Source: Marinobacter sediminum (GTDB lineage: Bacteria > Pseudomonadota > Gammaproteobacteria > Pseudomonadales > Oleiphilaceae). From it: a DNA stretch of 64,000 nucleotides. Position numbers and translations under genes: made by a program. The stretch is taken from contig NZ_JAEMQH010000003.1 in assembly GCF_016820575.1 (NCBI RefSeq), positions 186,001 through 250,000 on the forward strand. The letters run 5' to 3'. Below are positions 48,375 through 57,317 of the stretch, one piece after another (positions within the stretch are counted from its first letter, which is position 1; each line of letters begins with the position of its first letter). The notes below the pieces were generated by a model that did no database searches, was not told where the DNA came from, and worked only from the letters and a program-made list of their open reading frames with translations.

Positions 48375-49139
48375 GTGAAACAGTCCGCTGTACTTTTTGA
48401 TGAGAGCCACTGTGGTCAATGTGAGTGTGGCGAAGGTTTGGACTTTTCCTTCTCATTTGCCTTTCAACCTATTGTCGATGTTGTGAATCAGTCCGTCTAT
48501 GCTTACGAAGCGCTCGTTCGGGGGACGGAGGGTGAAGGGGCATTGAGCGTCCTGGAAAGGGTGAGTGAGCGGAATCGTTATACCTTCGACCAAGTGTGTC
48601 GGGTGAAAGCAGTGAAACTGGCATCCCGGCTCGGGATGGAAACGCGGTTGAGCATTAATTTCATGCCTAATGCCGTGTACCAGCCTGAGCACTGTATCCG
48701 AACCACGCTTGCTGCCGCGAAAACCTACAACTTCGACACCCGAAAAATCATTTTCGAGCTCACCGAAAACGAGCACCTGGCATCGGTTGATCACCTGGTG
48801 TCGATCATTGAGGCTTATAAGGAAATGGGCTTTGCCACCGCCATCGATGATTTCGGTGCAGGCTATTCGCGGTACAATATTATGATGGCAAGCCCGCCTG
48901 ATATTCTCAAACTGGATATGGGCCTGGTTCGGAACATTCACGACCAGCCGAATAAGCAGGCGGTGGTGTCTGGTATTATTGCCATGATGAAGCAGCTGGG
49001 CGGGCGCATCGTGGCCGAGGGCGTGGAAACCAAACAGGAATATTTCTGGCTGCGGTCCCAGGGTATCCACCTGTATCAGGGTTTTCTGTTCGCCAAACCG
49101 GGATTCGAATGTCTGCCGCAACCGGATTTTCCGGCCTGA
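48375..49139 (+). CDS. EAL-domain c-di-GMP phosphodiesterase with N-terminal Cys cluster
   Basis: The 254-residue soluble protein is nearly all EAL domain. Catalytic motifs are intact: YEALVRG, LSINFMP, FELTENE, IDDFGAGYS, LKLDMG and AEGVET, so it should hydrolyse c-di-GMP to pGpG. A short N-terminal segment has Cys13, Cys16 and Cys18 (HCGQCECG), which could bind a metal or react to redox state. The GTG start follows a perfect AGGAGG. It resembles the EAL half of blue-light proteins such as BlrP1, but no BLUF domain is present. Confidence 0.9.
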   Translation: MKQSAVLFDESHCGQCECGEGLDFSFSFAFQPIVDVVNQSVYAYEALVRGTEGEGALSVLERVSERNRYTFDQVCRVKAVKLASRLGMETRLSINFMPNAVYQPEHCIRTTLAAAKTYNFDTRKIIFELTENEHLASVDHLVSIIEAYKEMGFATAIDDFGAGYSRYNIMMASPPDILKLDMGLVRNIHDQPNKQAVVSGIIAMMKQLGGRIVAEGVETKQEYFWLRSQGIHLYQGFLFAKPGFECLPQPDFPA

Positions 49140-49166
49140 GGCGGGCCAAACTAAAAGGGTCTTCTT

Positions 49167-49523
49167 TTGCTCTACCGCATCATTACTTTCATCGGCGGGC
49201 TCATATTCGTCGTCGCACTTTTCGCACTGCTCTGGTTTTTCTGCAAGAAATTCCTTGAACGTCATGGGGTGACCGATCAGGTGTCGGACCGCGCCACGGC
49301 GTTGGCTACCTGGACCTTTGCCGGTATCAGTGTCGGGCTGATTTTTGCCGTGGTCGGCGCCTTCGTGCTGGGGCCTTGGGCGTTTTACCGGACCCTTCGC
49401 GGGCACGACGTAAATATCTCTGACGGGGCTGCCATCTGGTGGGGTTTTGGTATTGTCCTGGCCGCCATGGCAATCACCGGAGCCGGCTTCTTTGGCTTCT
49501 TGATGGCCGTGGGCGCCTACTGA
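49167..49523 (+). CDS. Small hydrophobic membrane protein
   Basis: The 118-residue protein is unrecognised. Three membrane helices are visible (about 5-27, 48-72 and 90-117). It starts at TTG 49167, 27 bases after the EAL gene, with AAAGGG upstream; it may be cotranscribed with it. No catalytic motif is seen. Confidence 0.65.
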   Translation: MLYRIITFIGGLIFVVALFALLWFFCKKFLERHGVTDQVSDRATALATWTFAGISVGLIFAVVGAFVLGPWAFYRTLRGHDVNISDGAAIWWGFGIVLAAMAITGAGFFGFLMAVGAY

Positions 49524-49531
49524 GCCGCATC

Positions 49532-50425
49532 TTAAGCGATTTCTCTCAGCTGCTCCCGGAACCAGATCAGTGCCGGTTCTTTTTCATAGGCCCGGTGCCA
49601 GTACAGGTGCACATCAATGGACGGCAACTCCGCCGGCGGATCCATCAGGGTCAGGCTGGCCCGCTCGGCGATGATCCGGGCGTAGGTTTCGGGCATGGTC
49701 AGGAGCAGGTCGGTTTCCTCAACTACCCGGCAGGCCGCGAAATAGTGCTGGCAGCGCAATCGGATATCCCGCTGCACCCCCAGGCGTGAAAGCTCAAAAT
49801 CCTCGATACCAGGCCCTTCCGTCCTCGACGACACCAGAACGTGCTTTGCCTTCAGATATTCTTCCATCGTCAACTTGCCCTTGGTCAGAGGGTGGTCGTT
49901 GCGGGCAATCAACACCAACCGGTCCCGCCGCAACAGCTGGTGCGATGTCTGGTTGCTGACCGGCAGTAGTACATCCACCGCAAAGTCCAGTTTTCCGGCT
50001 GCCAGCTGGGTTTCCATATCCCGTCGGGGAATCCGCTGACTGACAATCTCCAGCTCGGGGTAGGGCACCAGTCGTTTCATCAACTGCGGCAGGAAGGTGG
50101 ACTCGAGAATATCCCGCAGCCCCAGTGAGTAGGTTTTGCGTTGGCTGGCCGGGTCAAAGGCGTGAAACTGGTTTACCGCACCCTGTATCTGATTAAGGCC
50201 GGGCCGCATGGACTCCAGGAACCGGCGGGCCAGTGGCGTGGGCACCATCTGGTTACCCTGCCGGGTGAACAGGGGGTCATCAAAATGGTCTCGAAGCCGC
50301 GACAGGGAGTGGCTGACCGCAGGCTGAGTCAGGTGCAGGGCCCGGGCAGCGCGGGTGAGGCTGCCTTCGCGATAGATGGTGTCGAAGACGTGCAGCAGGT
50401 TCAGGTCGAGGCGATTCAGAGCCAT
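49532..50425 (-). CDS. LysR-family transcriptional regulator
   Basis: The 297-residue protein has the N-terminal LysR helix-turn-helix (LDLNLLHVFDTIYREGSLTRAA, split here as LDLNLLHVF and GSLTRAARALHLTQPAVSHS) and the usual co-inducer-binding domain. It is divergent from the acyl-CoA dehydrogenase operon across 145 bases, the classic position for a LysR regulator of a catabolic operon. The inducer may be an acid or CoA thioester handled by that operon. Confidence 0.92.
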   Translation of the reverse strand: MALNRLDLNLLHVFDTIYREGSLTRAARALHLTQPAVSHSLSRLRDHFDDPLFTRQGNQMVPTPLARRFLESMRPGLNQIQGAVNQFHAFDPASQRKTYSLGLRDILESTFLPQLMKRLVPYPELEIVSQRIPRRDMETQLAAGKLDFAVDVLLPVSNQTSHQLLRRDRLVLIARNDHPLTKGKLTMEEYLKAKHVLVSSRTEGPGIEDFELSRLGVQRDIRLRCQHYFAACRVVEETDLLLTMPETYARIIAERASLTLMDPPAELPSIDVHLYWHRAYEKEPALIWFREQLREIA

Positions 50426-50570
50426 GTTGAAATCCGTGTCAGTGAATAAGCATGGGTAATGATAAAGGATAAGAATAATTCAGTCGCGTAATAGTTTGGC
50501 GGGTCCTAGACTGGCTCCATTGTGATCAATTCAATGCACCAGCCGTCAGGATTTTAGCGAGGATAGGGCG

Positions 50571-51791
50571 ATGGATTTCAATATTTCCGAACGGGGCCAG
50601 GATTATCTCAAACGCGTAAAGGCGTTTATGGTCGACGAGATTTTTCCGATTGAGGCGCAGTATCACAAGGAACTGGCGTCCCAGGACAACCGCTGGGTGG
50701 TTCTCCCGATCATCAAGGAGCTGAAGGAGAAGGCCAAGGCCCAGGGTCTGTGGAACATGTTCTTCCCGGATGAGAAACACGGCTGTGGCCTGCTCAATTC
50801 CGATTATGCCCTGATTGCCGAGGAAACTGGCCGCAGTTTCATCGCCCCGGAGATCTTTAACTGCAATGCGCCGGATACCGGCAACATGGAGGTGCTGATC
50901 CACTACGGTTCCGAGGAACAGAAAGCCGAATGGCTGCCGCGCCTGATGAGCGGCGAGATCCGGTCGGCATTCTGCATGACCGAGCCGGGCGTGGCCTCTT
51001 CCGATGCCACCAATATGGAAGCCACCGCCGTGGTTGAGGGTGATGAGGTGGTGCTAAACGGCCGTAAGTGGTGGAGCACGGGTATCGGTCACCCGGACTG
51101 CAAGGTCGCCATCTTCATGGGCATGACCGATCCGGATGCCCAAAAGCATCGTCGTCATTCGATGGTTCTGGTGCCGCTGGATACGCCGGGCGTTCGCATT
51201 GAGCGTATGCTTCCGGTTTTTGGCGAGTATGATGAACCTTATGGCCATGGCGAGGTGGTTTTCGACAATGTCCGCCTGCCCAAGAGTGCCTTTATTGCCG
51301 GGCCGGGTCGCGGTTTTGAGATTGCCCAAGGGCGTTTGGGGCCAGGCCGGGTGCACCACTGCATGCGTGCCATCGGTGCTGCGGAGCGTACGCTGGAGTT
51401 GCTGATCAAACGTGCCACCAGCCGTGAGGCGTTTGGCCGGCCGATTGCCAAGCTGGGCGGTAACCCGGACATCATCGCCAATGCCCGCATGTCTATTGAG
51501 CAGGCGCGCCTGCTGACTCTGAAATGCGCCTGGGCGCTGGATACCAAGGGCATTGCTGGTGCGCTGCAGGAGGTTTCGATGATCAAGGCGGTCATTCCGG
51601 CGATGCTGCAGACCATTGTTGATCAGGCTATTCAGATTCACGGTGGCGCAGGTGTCAGCGATGACGACTTCCCGCTGACTCAGTTGTTTGCCTATGCTCG
51701 GGTTCTGAGGTTGGCGGATGGGCCCGATGAGGTGCATCGGGCTATGGTGGCTCGTCTTGAGTTGGCCAAATATAAGAACAGAAATTCCTGA
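50571..51791 (+). CDS. Acyl-CoA dehydrogenase family protein (ACAD10/11/LvaC-like)
   Basis: The 406-residue flavoprotein has the acyl-CoA dehydrogenase fold: FCMTEPGVASSDATN, RKWWSTGIGHPDC, GPGRVHHCMRAIG and QIHGGAGVSDD. The end segment LRLADGPDEVHR, rather than the YEGTxxI of classical beta-oxidation enzymes, is typical of the ACAD10/11 group. Family members partner an APH-type kinase to process 4-hydroxyacyl-CoA through a phosphorylated intermediate, and such a kinase is two genes downstream. It is the first gene of the operon and faces a LysR regulator. Confidence 0.9.
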   Translation: MDFNISERGQDYLKRVKAFMVDEIFPIEAQYHKELASQDNRWVVLPIIKELKEKAKAQGLWNMFFPDEKHGCGLLNSDYALIAEETGRSFIAPEIFNCNAPDTGNMEVLIHYGSEEQKAEWLPRLMSGEIRSAFCMTEPGVASSDATNMEATAVVEGDEVVLNGRKWWSTGIGHPDCKVAIFMGMTDPDAQKHRRHSMVLVPLDTPGVRIERMLPVFGEYDEPYGHGEVVFDNVRLPKSAFIAGPGRGFEIAQGRLGPGRVHHCMRAIGAAERTLELLIKRATSREAFGRPIAKLGGNPDIIANARMSIEQARLLTLKCAWALDTKGIAGALQEVSMIKAVIPAMLQTIVDQAIQIHGGAGVSDDDFPLTQLFAYARVLRLADGPDEVHRAMVARLELAKYKNRNS

Positions 51792-51802
51792 GCCTGAGGG
51801 GT

Positions 51803-51912
51803 GGAACTGGCGGGTGGCTATTTCTGAAACCCGCTCAAGCACGTCCATGTGACGCTTGAGCTCCGCCATCCATGGCTCCGCACAGTTTCAGAAATAGCCA
51901 CCCGCCAGCTCC
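51803..51912. repeat. 110-bp inverted-repeat (MITE-like) element
   Basis: Arms 51803-51830 and 51885-51912 are 28-bp inverted copies with one mismatch, beginning GGAACTGGCGGG and ending CCCGCCAGCTCC. Inside are a second hairpin, GCTCAAGC (51833-51840) with GCTTGAGC (51854-51861), and a third, GCCAT/ATGGC (51865-51876). The element fills the gap between two genes of one operon and has no coding capacity. It resembles a small non-autonomous mobile repeat or an intergenic processing element. No second copy was noticed in the window and no target duplication is evident. Confidence 0.8.
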
Positions 51913-51962
51913 TTCATGTTTTGGAGTTGGCTTCGTTTTAAATAACACGTGACGGATAAACT

Positions 51963-52784
51963 ATGACTCAAAGAATCTTTATTACAGGCGGTGCTAGTGG
52001 GCTTGGTCGTGCGATTGCACTGCGCTATGCCAAAGAGGGTGCCAAGGTTTGCATCGGTGATATTAATCCGGAGCAGGGTGCCGCTGTTGAGCAGGAGATT
52101 AACAACGCCGGTGGCGAAGGTTACTTCGTGGAGTGCGATGTTCGCCGCCTGACGGATCTTGAGAAGATTTGTGACGACCTGACTGCCAAGTGGGGCGGTG
52201 TCGATGTAGTGGTTAACAATGCCGGGGTGGCTTCCGCCGGGTCGATTGAAGACACCACCATGGCGGACTGGGAATGGATTCTGGATATCAACGTGCTGGG
52301 CGTGGTTCGTGGCTGCAAGGCCTTTACGCCGCAGTTCAAGAAGCAGGGTTCAGGTGCGTTTGTGAATATCGCCTCCATGGCTGGTCTAATGCTGGCACCG
52401 CTGATGGATAGCTACAATGTCTCCAAGGCGGGTGTTATCGCTCTGTCCGAAACCCTAAGCCAGGAGCTGCGGGATGACGGTATCCACGTTAGCTGTGTCT
52501 GCCCGGCGTTTTTCCAGACCAATCTGGCCAGCAGCATGCGTTCCGACCTGCCGGGTATTCAGCAGAACGTGAACAAGCTGATGAAGCGCTCCAGCATTAC
52601 TGCTGAAGATGTCGCTGAAGACATCATGCGGTCGGTACAAGACAAGAGCTTCTGGGTGCTGCCCCACGCCAAAGAGCGCCGCATGTGGATGGTTAAACGG
52701 CATGCGCCCAAGGCGTTTGACTGGTTGATGCATCAGGAAAGCAAGCGCTGGATGAACAAGATGGGCGGTAAGGCCAAAGCCTGA
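51963..52784 (+). CDS. Short-chain dehydrogenase/reductase (operon gene 2)
   Basis: The 273-residue SDR has the cofactor motif TGGASGLGRA, NNAG, and the catalytic Tyr-Lys in YNVSK. The C-terminus (about 220-273) is basic and aromatic, perhaps interacting with membrane or CoA. It should oxidise or reduce a hydroxyl/keto group on an intermediate of the operon's pathway. It follows the inverted-repeat element. Confidence 0.9.
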   Translation: MTQRIFITGGASGLGRAIALRYAKEGAKVCIGDINPEQGAAVEQEINNAGGEGYFVECDVRRLTDLEKICDDLTAKWGGVDVVVNNAGVASAGSIEDTTMADWEWILDINVLGVVRGCKAFTPQFKKQGSGAFVNIASMAGLMLAPLMDSYNVSKAGVIALSETLSQELRDDGIHVSCVCPAFFQTNLASSMRSDLPGIQQNVNKLMKRSSITAEDVAEDIMRSVQDKSFWVLPHAKERRMWMVKRHAPKAFDWLMHQESKRWMNKMGGKAKA

Positions 52785-52814
52785 ACGATTGGAAAGACGA
52801 GAGGAGAGTCCTGA

Positions 52815-53879
52815 ATGACCCAGATTGATCAGGCAAAGGATGTCCGCGAAGGTGAAGAGCTGGATGTGGCGGTCGTTGATCGCTTCATGAAGCAGGCAAT
52901 TCCCGATCTCAGCGGTGAACCTGAAATCCGGCAGTACCCGGGCGGTGCCTCCAACCTGACCTACCAGGTGGATTATGGCGAGCGCTCGTTCGTGCTGCGC
53001 CGGCCGCCCTTCGGCAAGATCGCCAAGTCCGCACACGACATGCTGCGCGAAGCCAAGGTAATGCAGGCATTGAAGCCAGTTTATCCTTATGTGCCCAACA
53101 TCATTGCCATTTGTGACGACCACGATGTCCTCGGTTGTGATTTTTACGTGATGGAGCGCTTGAAGGGCATCATTCTGCGTCAGGATTTCCCGGAAGGTTT
53201 TGACCTGAGCGAAGCGGACACCCGCAAGCTGTGCGTGAATGTGATCGACAAGCTGGTGGACCTGCACCGGGTGGATGCCCAGGCAGCTGGCCTGGACAAG
53301 CTAGGCAAGGGCGCCGGCTACGTGCAGCGCCAGATCGGCGGCTGGAGTGATCGGTTCCGCAAGGCGCGCACTGAGGATGTCGGCGATTTTGAAGAAGTCA
53401 TGGCATGGCTCAACGACAAGATGCCGGACGACATTGCCCAGGTGGTGATTCACAACGACTACCGGTTCGACAACGTAGTGCTTAACCCAGACAACCCGTT
53501 TGAGGTGGTGGGCGTTCTCGATTGGGAAATGGCGACCATCGGCGATCCGCTCATGGACCTGGGCAACAGTCTGGCGTACTGGATTGAAGCTGACGACGAA
53601 GGCCCGTTCCAGATGCTGCGGCGCCAGCCTACTCATCGTCCGGGCATGCTGAGCCGCAAGGAAGTGGTGGAGTACTACATGGAGAAGTCCGGTTTCCGGG
53701 TCGATAACTTCGATTTCTATGAGATCTACGGGCTGTTCCGGCTGGCGGTTATCGTCCAGCAGATTTACTACCGCTTCTACCACGGCCAGACCAAGGACAA
53801 GCGCTTTGCCGCCTTTGGCCACGCGGCCAATTACCTGGAGAAGCGTTGTCAGCGTCTGATTTCAGAGAGTTCCCTGTAA
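52815..53879 (+). CDS. APH-family phosphotransferase (LvaA/ACAD10-11 kinase-like)
   Basis: The 354-residue protein has the aminoglycoside-phosphotransferase/choline-kinase fold: GGASNLTYQV and FVLRRPPFG at the nucleotide site, the catalytic Asp215 in IHNDYRFDN, and the metal-binding DWEMATIGDP. Its combination with an ACAD-family gene is that of LvaA/LvaC and of the fused vertebrate ACAD10/ACAD11, where the kinase phosphorylates a 4-hydroxyacyl-CoA. Antibiotic resistance is unlikely given this context. Its TAA overlaps the ATG of the next gene. Confidence 0.9.
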   Translation: MTQIDQAKDVREGEELDVAVVDRFMKQAIPDLSGEPEIRQYPGGASNLTYQVDYGERSFVLRRPPFGKIAKSAHDMLREAKVMQALKPVYPYVPNIIAICDDHDVLGCDFYVMERLKGIILRQDFPEGFDLSEADTRKLCVNVIDKLVDLHRVDAQAAGLDKLGKGAGYVQRQIGGWSDRFRKARTEDVGDFEEVMAWLNDKMPDDIAQVVIHNDYRFDNVVLNPDNPFEVVGVLDWEMATIGDPLMDLGNSLAYWIEADDEGPFQMLRRQPTHRPGMLSRKEVVEYYMEKSGFRVDNFDFYEIYGLFRLAVIVQQIYYRFYHGQTKDKRFAAFGHAANYLEKRCQRLISESSL

Positions 53880-54568
53880 TGGCGACGGTCTATCTGGTGC
53901 GCCATGGCCAGGCCAGTTTTGGCAAGGCCAACTACGATCAGCTCTCGCCCACCGGGTGGGAGCAGGGCCGGGTACTGGGGCGCTGGCTGGCCAATCGGTT
54001 GACCCTGGGTGCGGTCTTCGGCGGCAATCTTGAGCGCCACCGGGAGACGGTCGAAGCCATCACCACCGGCTTTGGCAGTCAGCTGCCTGATATGCAGGTA
54101 ACCCCGGGCTTTAACGAGTTCGACCACAACGAGGTGGTTAACCGCTATCGGCCAGAGTGGGAAGATCGCGAGATCATGACCCGTGACCTCAGGGCGTTTC
54201 CGAAACCTGCCAAGGCCTTCCAGGAAGCCTTTGTTCAGGCGGTTCGGCGCTGGGCCTCGGGGCAGCACGATAGCGATTATTCGGAAACCTGGCCCGGGTT
54301 TAAGGCCAGGGTGCTGCAGGCGTTCGAGGAGATGGTCGAGTATGCCGATGGCAGTGACGTTCTGGTGGCCACCTCCGGTGGTCCTATCTCGGTGATCTGC
54401 CAGGAGCTCCTTGGGTTGGATGATGCCCGTGCACTGGGGCTGAACGAGGTGATTGCCAACACCAGCGTTACCCGTGTGCTTTATTCCGGCCCCCGTCGCA
54501 GCCTGTCTGTGTTTAACAACTACAGTCACCTGGAAGCGGAGGATCCCGCCCTGGTGACGTTCCGATAA
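53879..54568 (+). CDS. Histidine phosphatase family protein
   Basis: The 229-residue protein has the RHG motif (YLVRHGQASFG) near the N-terminus and a second His-containing motif later in the fold, as in phosphoglycerate mutase-like phosphatases. ATG 53879 shares a base with the kinase stop (TAATG), so the two are coupled; an earlier in-frame start at 53846 would lie inside the kinase gene. A phosphatase directly coupled to a kinase in a catabolic operon could reverse or proofread the phosphorylated intermediate; this is inference. Confidence 0.9.
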   Translation: MATVYLVRHGQASFGKANYDQLSPTGWEQGRVLGRWLANRLTLGAVFGGNLERHRETVEAITTGFGSQLPDMQVTPGFNEFDHNEVVNRYRPEWEDREIMTRDLRAFPKPAKAFQEAFVQAVRRWASGQHDSDYSETWPGFKARVLQAFEEMVEYADGSDVLVATSGGPISVICQELLGLDDARALGLNEVIANTSVTRVLYSGPRRSLSVFNNYSHLEAEDPALVTFR

Positions 54569-54584
54569 CAATTGAGGTAAACGA

Positions 54585-55355
54585 ATGAGCAGCAAAGACC
54601 TGTTTGATCTGACCGGCAAGGTGGCGCTGATTACCGGTGCCAGCCGGGGCATTGGTGAAAGCATTGCCCGCACCCTGGCCAACTATGGCGCCCATGTGAT
54701 TGTCAGCAGTCGCAAGATTGATGGTTGTGAAGCCGTAGCGGGCAGCATCCGCGAAGCCGGTGGCAGCGCCGAAGCACATGCCTGCCACATTGGTGAGATG
54801 GATCAGATTGAGGGTATCTGGGCGCACATCGAGAAAACCCACGGCAAGCTGGACATTCTGGTCAACAACGCGGCCGCCAACCCTTACTTCGGGCCGATTG
54901 AAGATACGGATCTGGGTGCGTTCAATAAAACCGTGGATGTGAACATCCGGGGTTATTTCTTCATGTGTGCCCGAGGCGCACAAATGATGAAGAAAGCCGG
55001 TGGTGGCGCGATTGTGAATGTGGCGTCAGTGAACGGGGTGAACCCCGGTCATTACCAGGGCATCTACTCGGTCACCAAGGCGGCGGTTATCTCCATGACC
55101 AAGTCGTTCGCCATGGAGCTGGGCCAGCAGAACATCCGGGTGAACGCACTGCTGCCAGGCCTGACCGACACCAAGTTTGCCAGTGCCCTGACCACCAACG
55201 AAGCCATCAAGAAGCAGGCCATGGCTCACATTCCCATGAAGCGGGTGGCCGATCCTGACGAAATGGCTGGCACGGTGCTGTATCTGGTGTCTGGCGCATC
55301 AAGCTACACCACGGGCGCCTGCATCAACGCTGACGGTGGTTACCTGACCATCTAA
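54585..55355 (+). CDS. Short-chain dehydrogenase/reductase (operon gene 5)
   Basis: The 256-residue SDR carries TGASRGIGES, NNAA and the catalytic YSVTK, and ends with the family's typical INADGGYLTI. It is distinct from the SDR at 51963-52784. It ends four bases before the convergent DUF6279 lipoprotein gene and closes the operon. Confidence 0.9.
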   Translation: MSSKDLFDLTGKVALITGASRGIGESIARTLANYGAHVIVSSRKIDGCEAVAGSIREAGGSAEAHACHIGEMDQIEGIWAHIEKTHGKLDILVNNAAANPYFGPIEDTDLGAFNKTVDVNIRGYFFMCARGAQMMKKAGGGAIVNVASVNGVNPGHYQGIYSVTKAAVISMTKSFAMELGQQNIRVNALLPGLTDTKFASALTTNEAIKKQAMAHIPMKRVADPDEMAGTVLYLVSGASSYTTGACINADGGYLTI

Positions 55356-55359
55356 ACGG

Positions 55360-56256
55360 TTAGCTCTCAGCGATTTCGGGCCCGGGCGAGCAGGTCAGAG
55401 CCTCGAAATCGCGGTTGAGTTCAGCGGTCCGGTTTTCCAGATGGGCCAGCTGGACCGTGTCGCCTGCTGCTACCACATCATGGATCAGGGTGTTCAGGGC
55501 GACTCTGCTGCGCTCCATCATGGTCTCGTATTCCTCTCCCCGTATCGATGTTGACTCGTTCAGCAGGCGTGCAACCTCCTGTTCAAATCCCGGTTCCTGG
55601 CGCCGTTCCAGCGCATCAAGGAAGGCTAGCTGCCAGTTGCGACGGCCTTGCAGCCAGATTTCGGTCTGGCGATCGCGTTGCTCTGACCAGCGGGTAACGA
55701 TGGCTTGCTGGTTGTCGTTCAAATCGCCCAGCCAGCGTTCCAGTCTTTCCGAGGTGCGTTCAGCGCGGGCTGCCGCGGTGGCGGTGGGATCCTCTCCTAG
55801 ATACTCTTGCTCCAGTTCGCGCTGACGTTCTGCCATGTTGTCGGTCAGCTCGCGCACCTGGGCATCATTCAAGCTGGCAAGCAGCCTGCTCGCGATCGGC
55901 GTGGCCCTGGAGAGTAATGGCGGGAAGAAGCCCAGGAGCTCATCCTGATGTTCTGAGAGAACCTCAGGTGTGATGTTTTGCTGGCGGACATCGGTTTCCA
56001 GTGTGTCCAGCCACACCTGATATTTGGGCAGTTCGGTGGCGCAGTGCCAACCCCGGAGGTCGTCCAGGTCGTCGTACAATTGTGTTTTCTGGGCATCAGT
56101 CAGGGTGACGTAATCCTCGACCCACCAGACAACGCCCCAGTCCGCGTAGCGGTAGGCCATACGCGTTGAGCTGCAGCCGGACAAAGCGACAATTGCGACG
56201 AGCAGCAATGTGCTCCAGACGAGGGTTTTAGTCGGTGCGGCGGAATGCCTGTTCAT
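55360..56256 (-). CDS. DUF6279 lipoprotein
   Basis: The 298-residue protein has a lipoprotein signal ending in LSGC, followed by SSTRMAYRYADW, which is typical of the DUF6279 family. The rest is acidic and mostly helical, with many Glu, Gln and Arg residues suggesting coiled coil (about 130-250). Function is unknown; the lipid anchor places it in the envelope. Confidence 0.85.
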   Translation of the reverse strand: MNRHSAAPTKTLVWSTLLLVAIVALSGCSSTRMAYRYADWGVVWWVEDYVTLTDAQKTQLYDDLDDLRGWHCATELPKYQVWLDTLETDVRQQNITPEVLSEHQDELLGFFPPLLSRATPIASRLLASLNDAQVRELTDNMAERQRELEQEYLGEDPTATAAARAERTSERLERWLGDLNDNQQAIVTRWSEQRDRQTEIWLQGRRNWQLAFLDALERRQEPGFEQEVARLLNESTSIRGEEYETMMERSRVALNTLIHDVVAAGDTVQLAHLENRTAELNRDFEALTCSPGPEIAES

Positions 56257-56414
56257 AATTCACCCTGTGGCCAGCGGAGCGGGCTGCTTGAAACGAGTGC
56301 TCGCAAAAAGTTCGCAGGCTTACTAGCATGCGCTGTTCCTATCCTGTCAGTGTACGGTATTTAGTGTAATTCAGATGCGGCTCCAGACCAGGTTGGGGCC
56401 CAACGGGAGATAGT

Positions 56415-56657
56415 ATGAGCAAGTTCAAGCCTGCGCGGGTCCGACAGCTGGTTTTCGGTATCTATATGTCCGGCATTATGTCGTTTCTGATGTCTGGTGT
56501 TATCACCTGGCTCAACACCGGTATTGATTCCGGGTATCCCGCTCGCTGGACTGCGGCATGGCTGGTCGCCTGGGCGGTGGCGTTTCCTCTGGTAACCTTC
56601 ATTGCGCCGCTGGCGGCAAAATTAACCGAGTTCACCCTCCGGCGCTTTGAGCCCTGA
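56415..56657 (+). CDS. DUF2798 small membrane protein
   Basis: The 80-residue protein has two membrane helices (about 12-34 and 44-68) and matches the DUF2798 pattern, including FGIYMSGIMSFLMSGVITW. Function unknown. It follows GGGAGATAGT at a good distance for ribosome binding. Confidence 0.82.
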   Translation: MSKFKPARVRQLVFGIYMSGIMSFLMSGVITWLNTGIDSGYPARWTAAWLVAWAVAFPLVTFIAPLAAKLTEFTLRRFEP

Positions 56658-56721
56658 GGTTCCACCACTGCCTATCTGTTCAATTGTTAAAAACTGTTAA
56701 ACCGTTTTGTTTGGGTGTCCG

Positions 56722-56738
56722 TGAATCGCAGTGATTCA
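56722..56738. promoter_or_regulatory. Small dyad upstream of the DUF4397 remnant
   Basis: TGAATC (56722-56727) and GATTCA (56733-56738) are inverted copies around GCAGT. About 30-45 bases further upstream TGTTAAA occurs twice (around 56685-56702). These are candidate control sites for the following gene, of low confidence. Confidence 0.3.
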
Positions 56739-56814
56739 TAGTTCAGGTTTTCAACCACTGCAGATGCGAACAACCTTTTCGGGTAACTACCTCAGCAATC
56801 GAGGCACAGTGGCA

Positions 56815-57291
56815 ATGAACACCAAATTTACCTTACTTCTAGCAACGGCCGGCTCTGTGCTCTTTTCCGGCTGTTTTGACGGCGATAGTTCAAAGGACGC
56901 CAGCGTCCGGATAGTTCACGCATCATCGGACGCACCTGCAGTAAATGTGCGCGTCAACAACACCACGGTTTTGTCCGGCGCTGACTACAAACAGGCCGCG
57001 GAACTGACTCCAAGGGCGGGGTCTTCCACCATTGCCATCGACTTCACCACCACAGTCATAGAAACTGATGCCTCCCTCCGGTTTGATACCCACTACGACG
57101 TGATTGCCGTGGGCAAAGTCGGCGACAGCAGCATTTCGCCTCTGGTGCTGGCCGGGATGGCAGTCGGAGTTCTTCGACGTCCGTCAGGCTCCGTGTTGCC
57201 CATCTGTCGCCTGATGCCGAGGCTGGAAGAGAGCATGGCCAGTGTTGCTACAGTCACGCTACTGGATGATTTCGTAACACCCTGGTGCTGA
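56815..57291 (+). pseudogene. Broken DUF4397-domain lipoprotein
   Basis: The frame begins with a lipoprotein signal (LFSGC, Cys about 20) and continues with VRIVHASSDAPAVNVRVN, the start of a DUF4397 repeat, to about residue 115. After that the frame becomes non-repeat-like, while another frame near 57190-57235 reads RVAHLSPDA, the start of a second DUF4397 repeat. That frame also stops soon, so at least one frameshift and probably a deletion have occurred. The remnant is 158 residues; intact relatives usually carry two full repeats. Confidence 0.7.
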
Positions 57292-57317
57292 CAAGCGGGG
57301 CGATCCCGCCATAAACG

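Noticed and set aside
52815..53879. Aminoglycoside resistance gene
   Set aside because: The APH fold is present, but the sequence pattern and operon with an ACAD and SDRs point to acyl-CoA metabolism.
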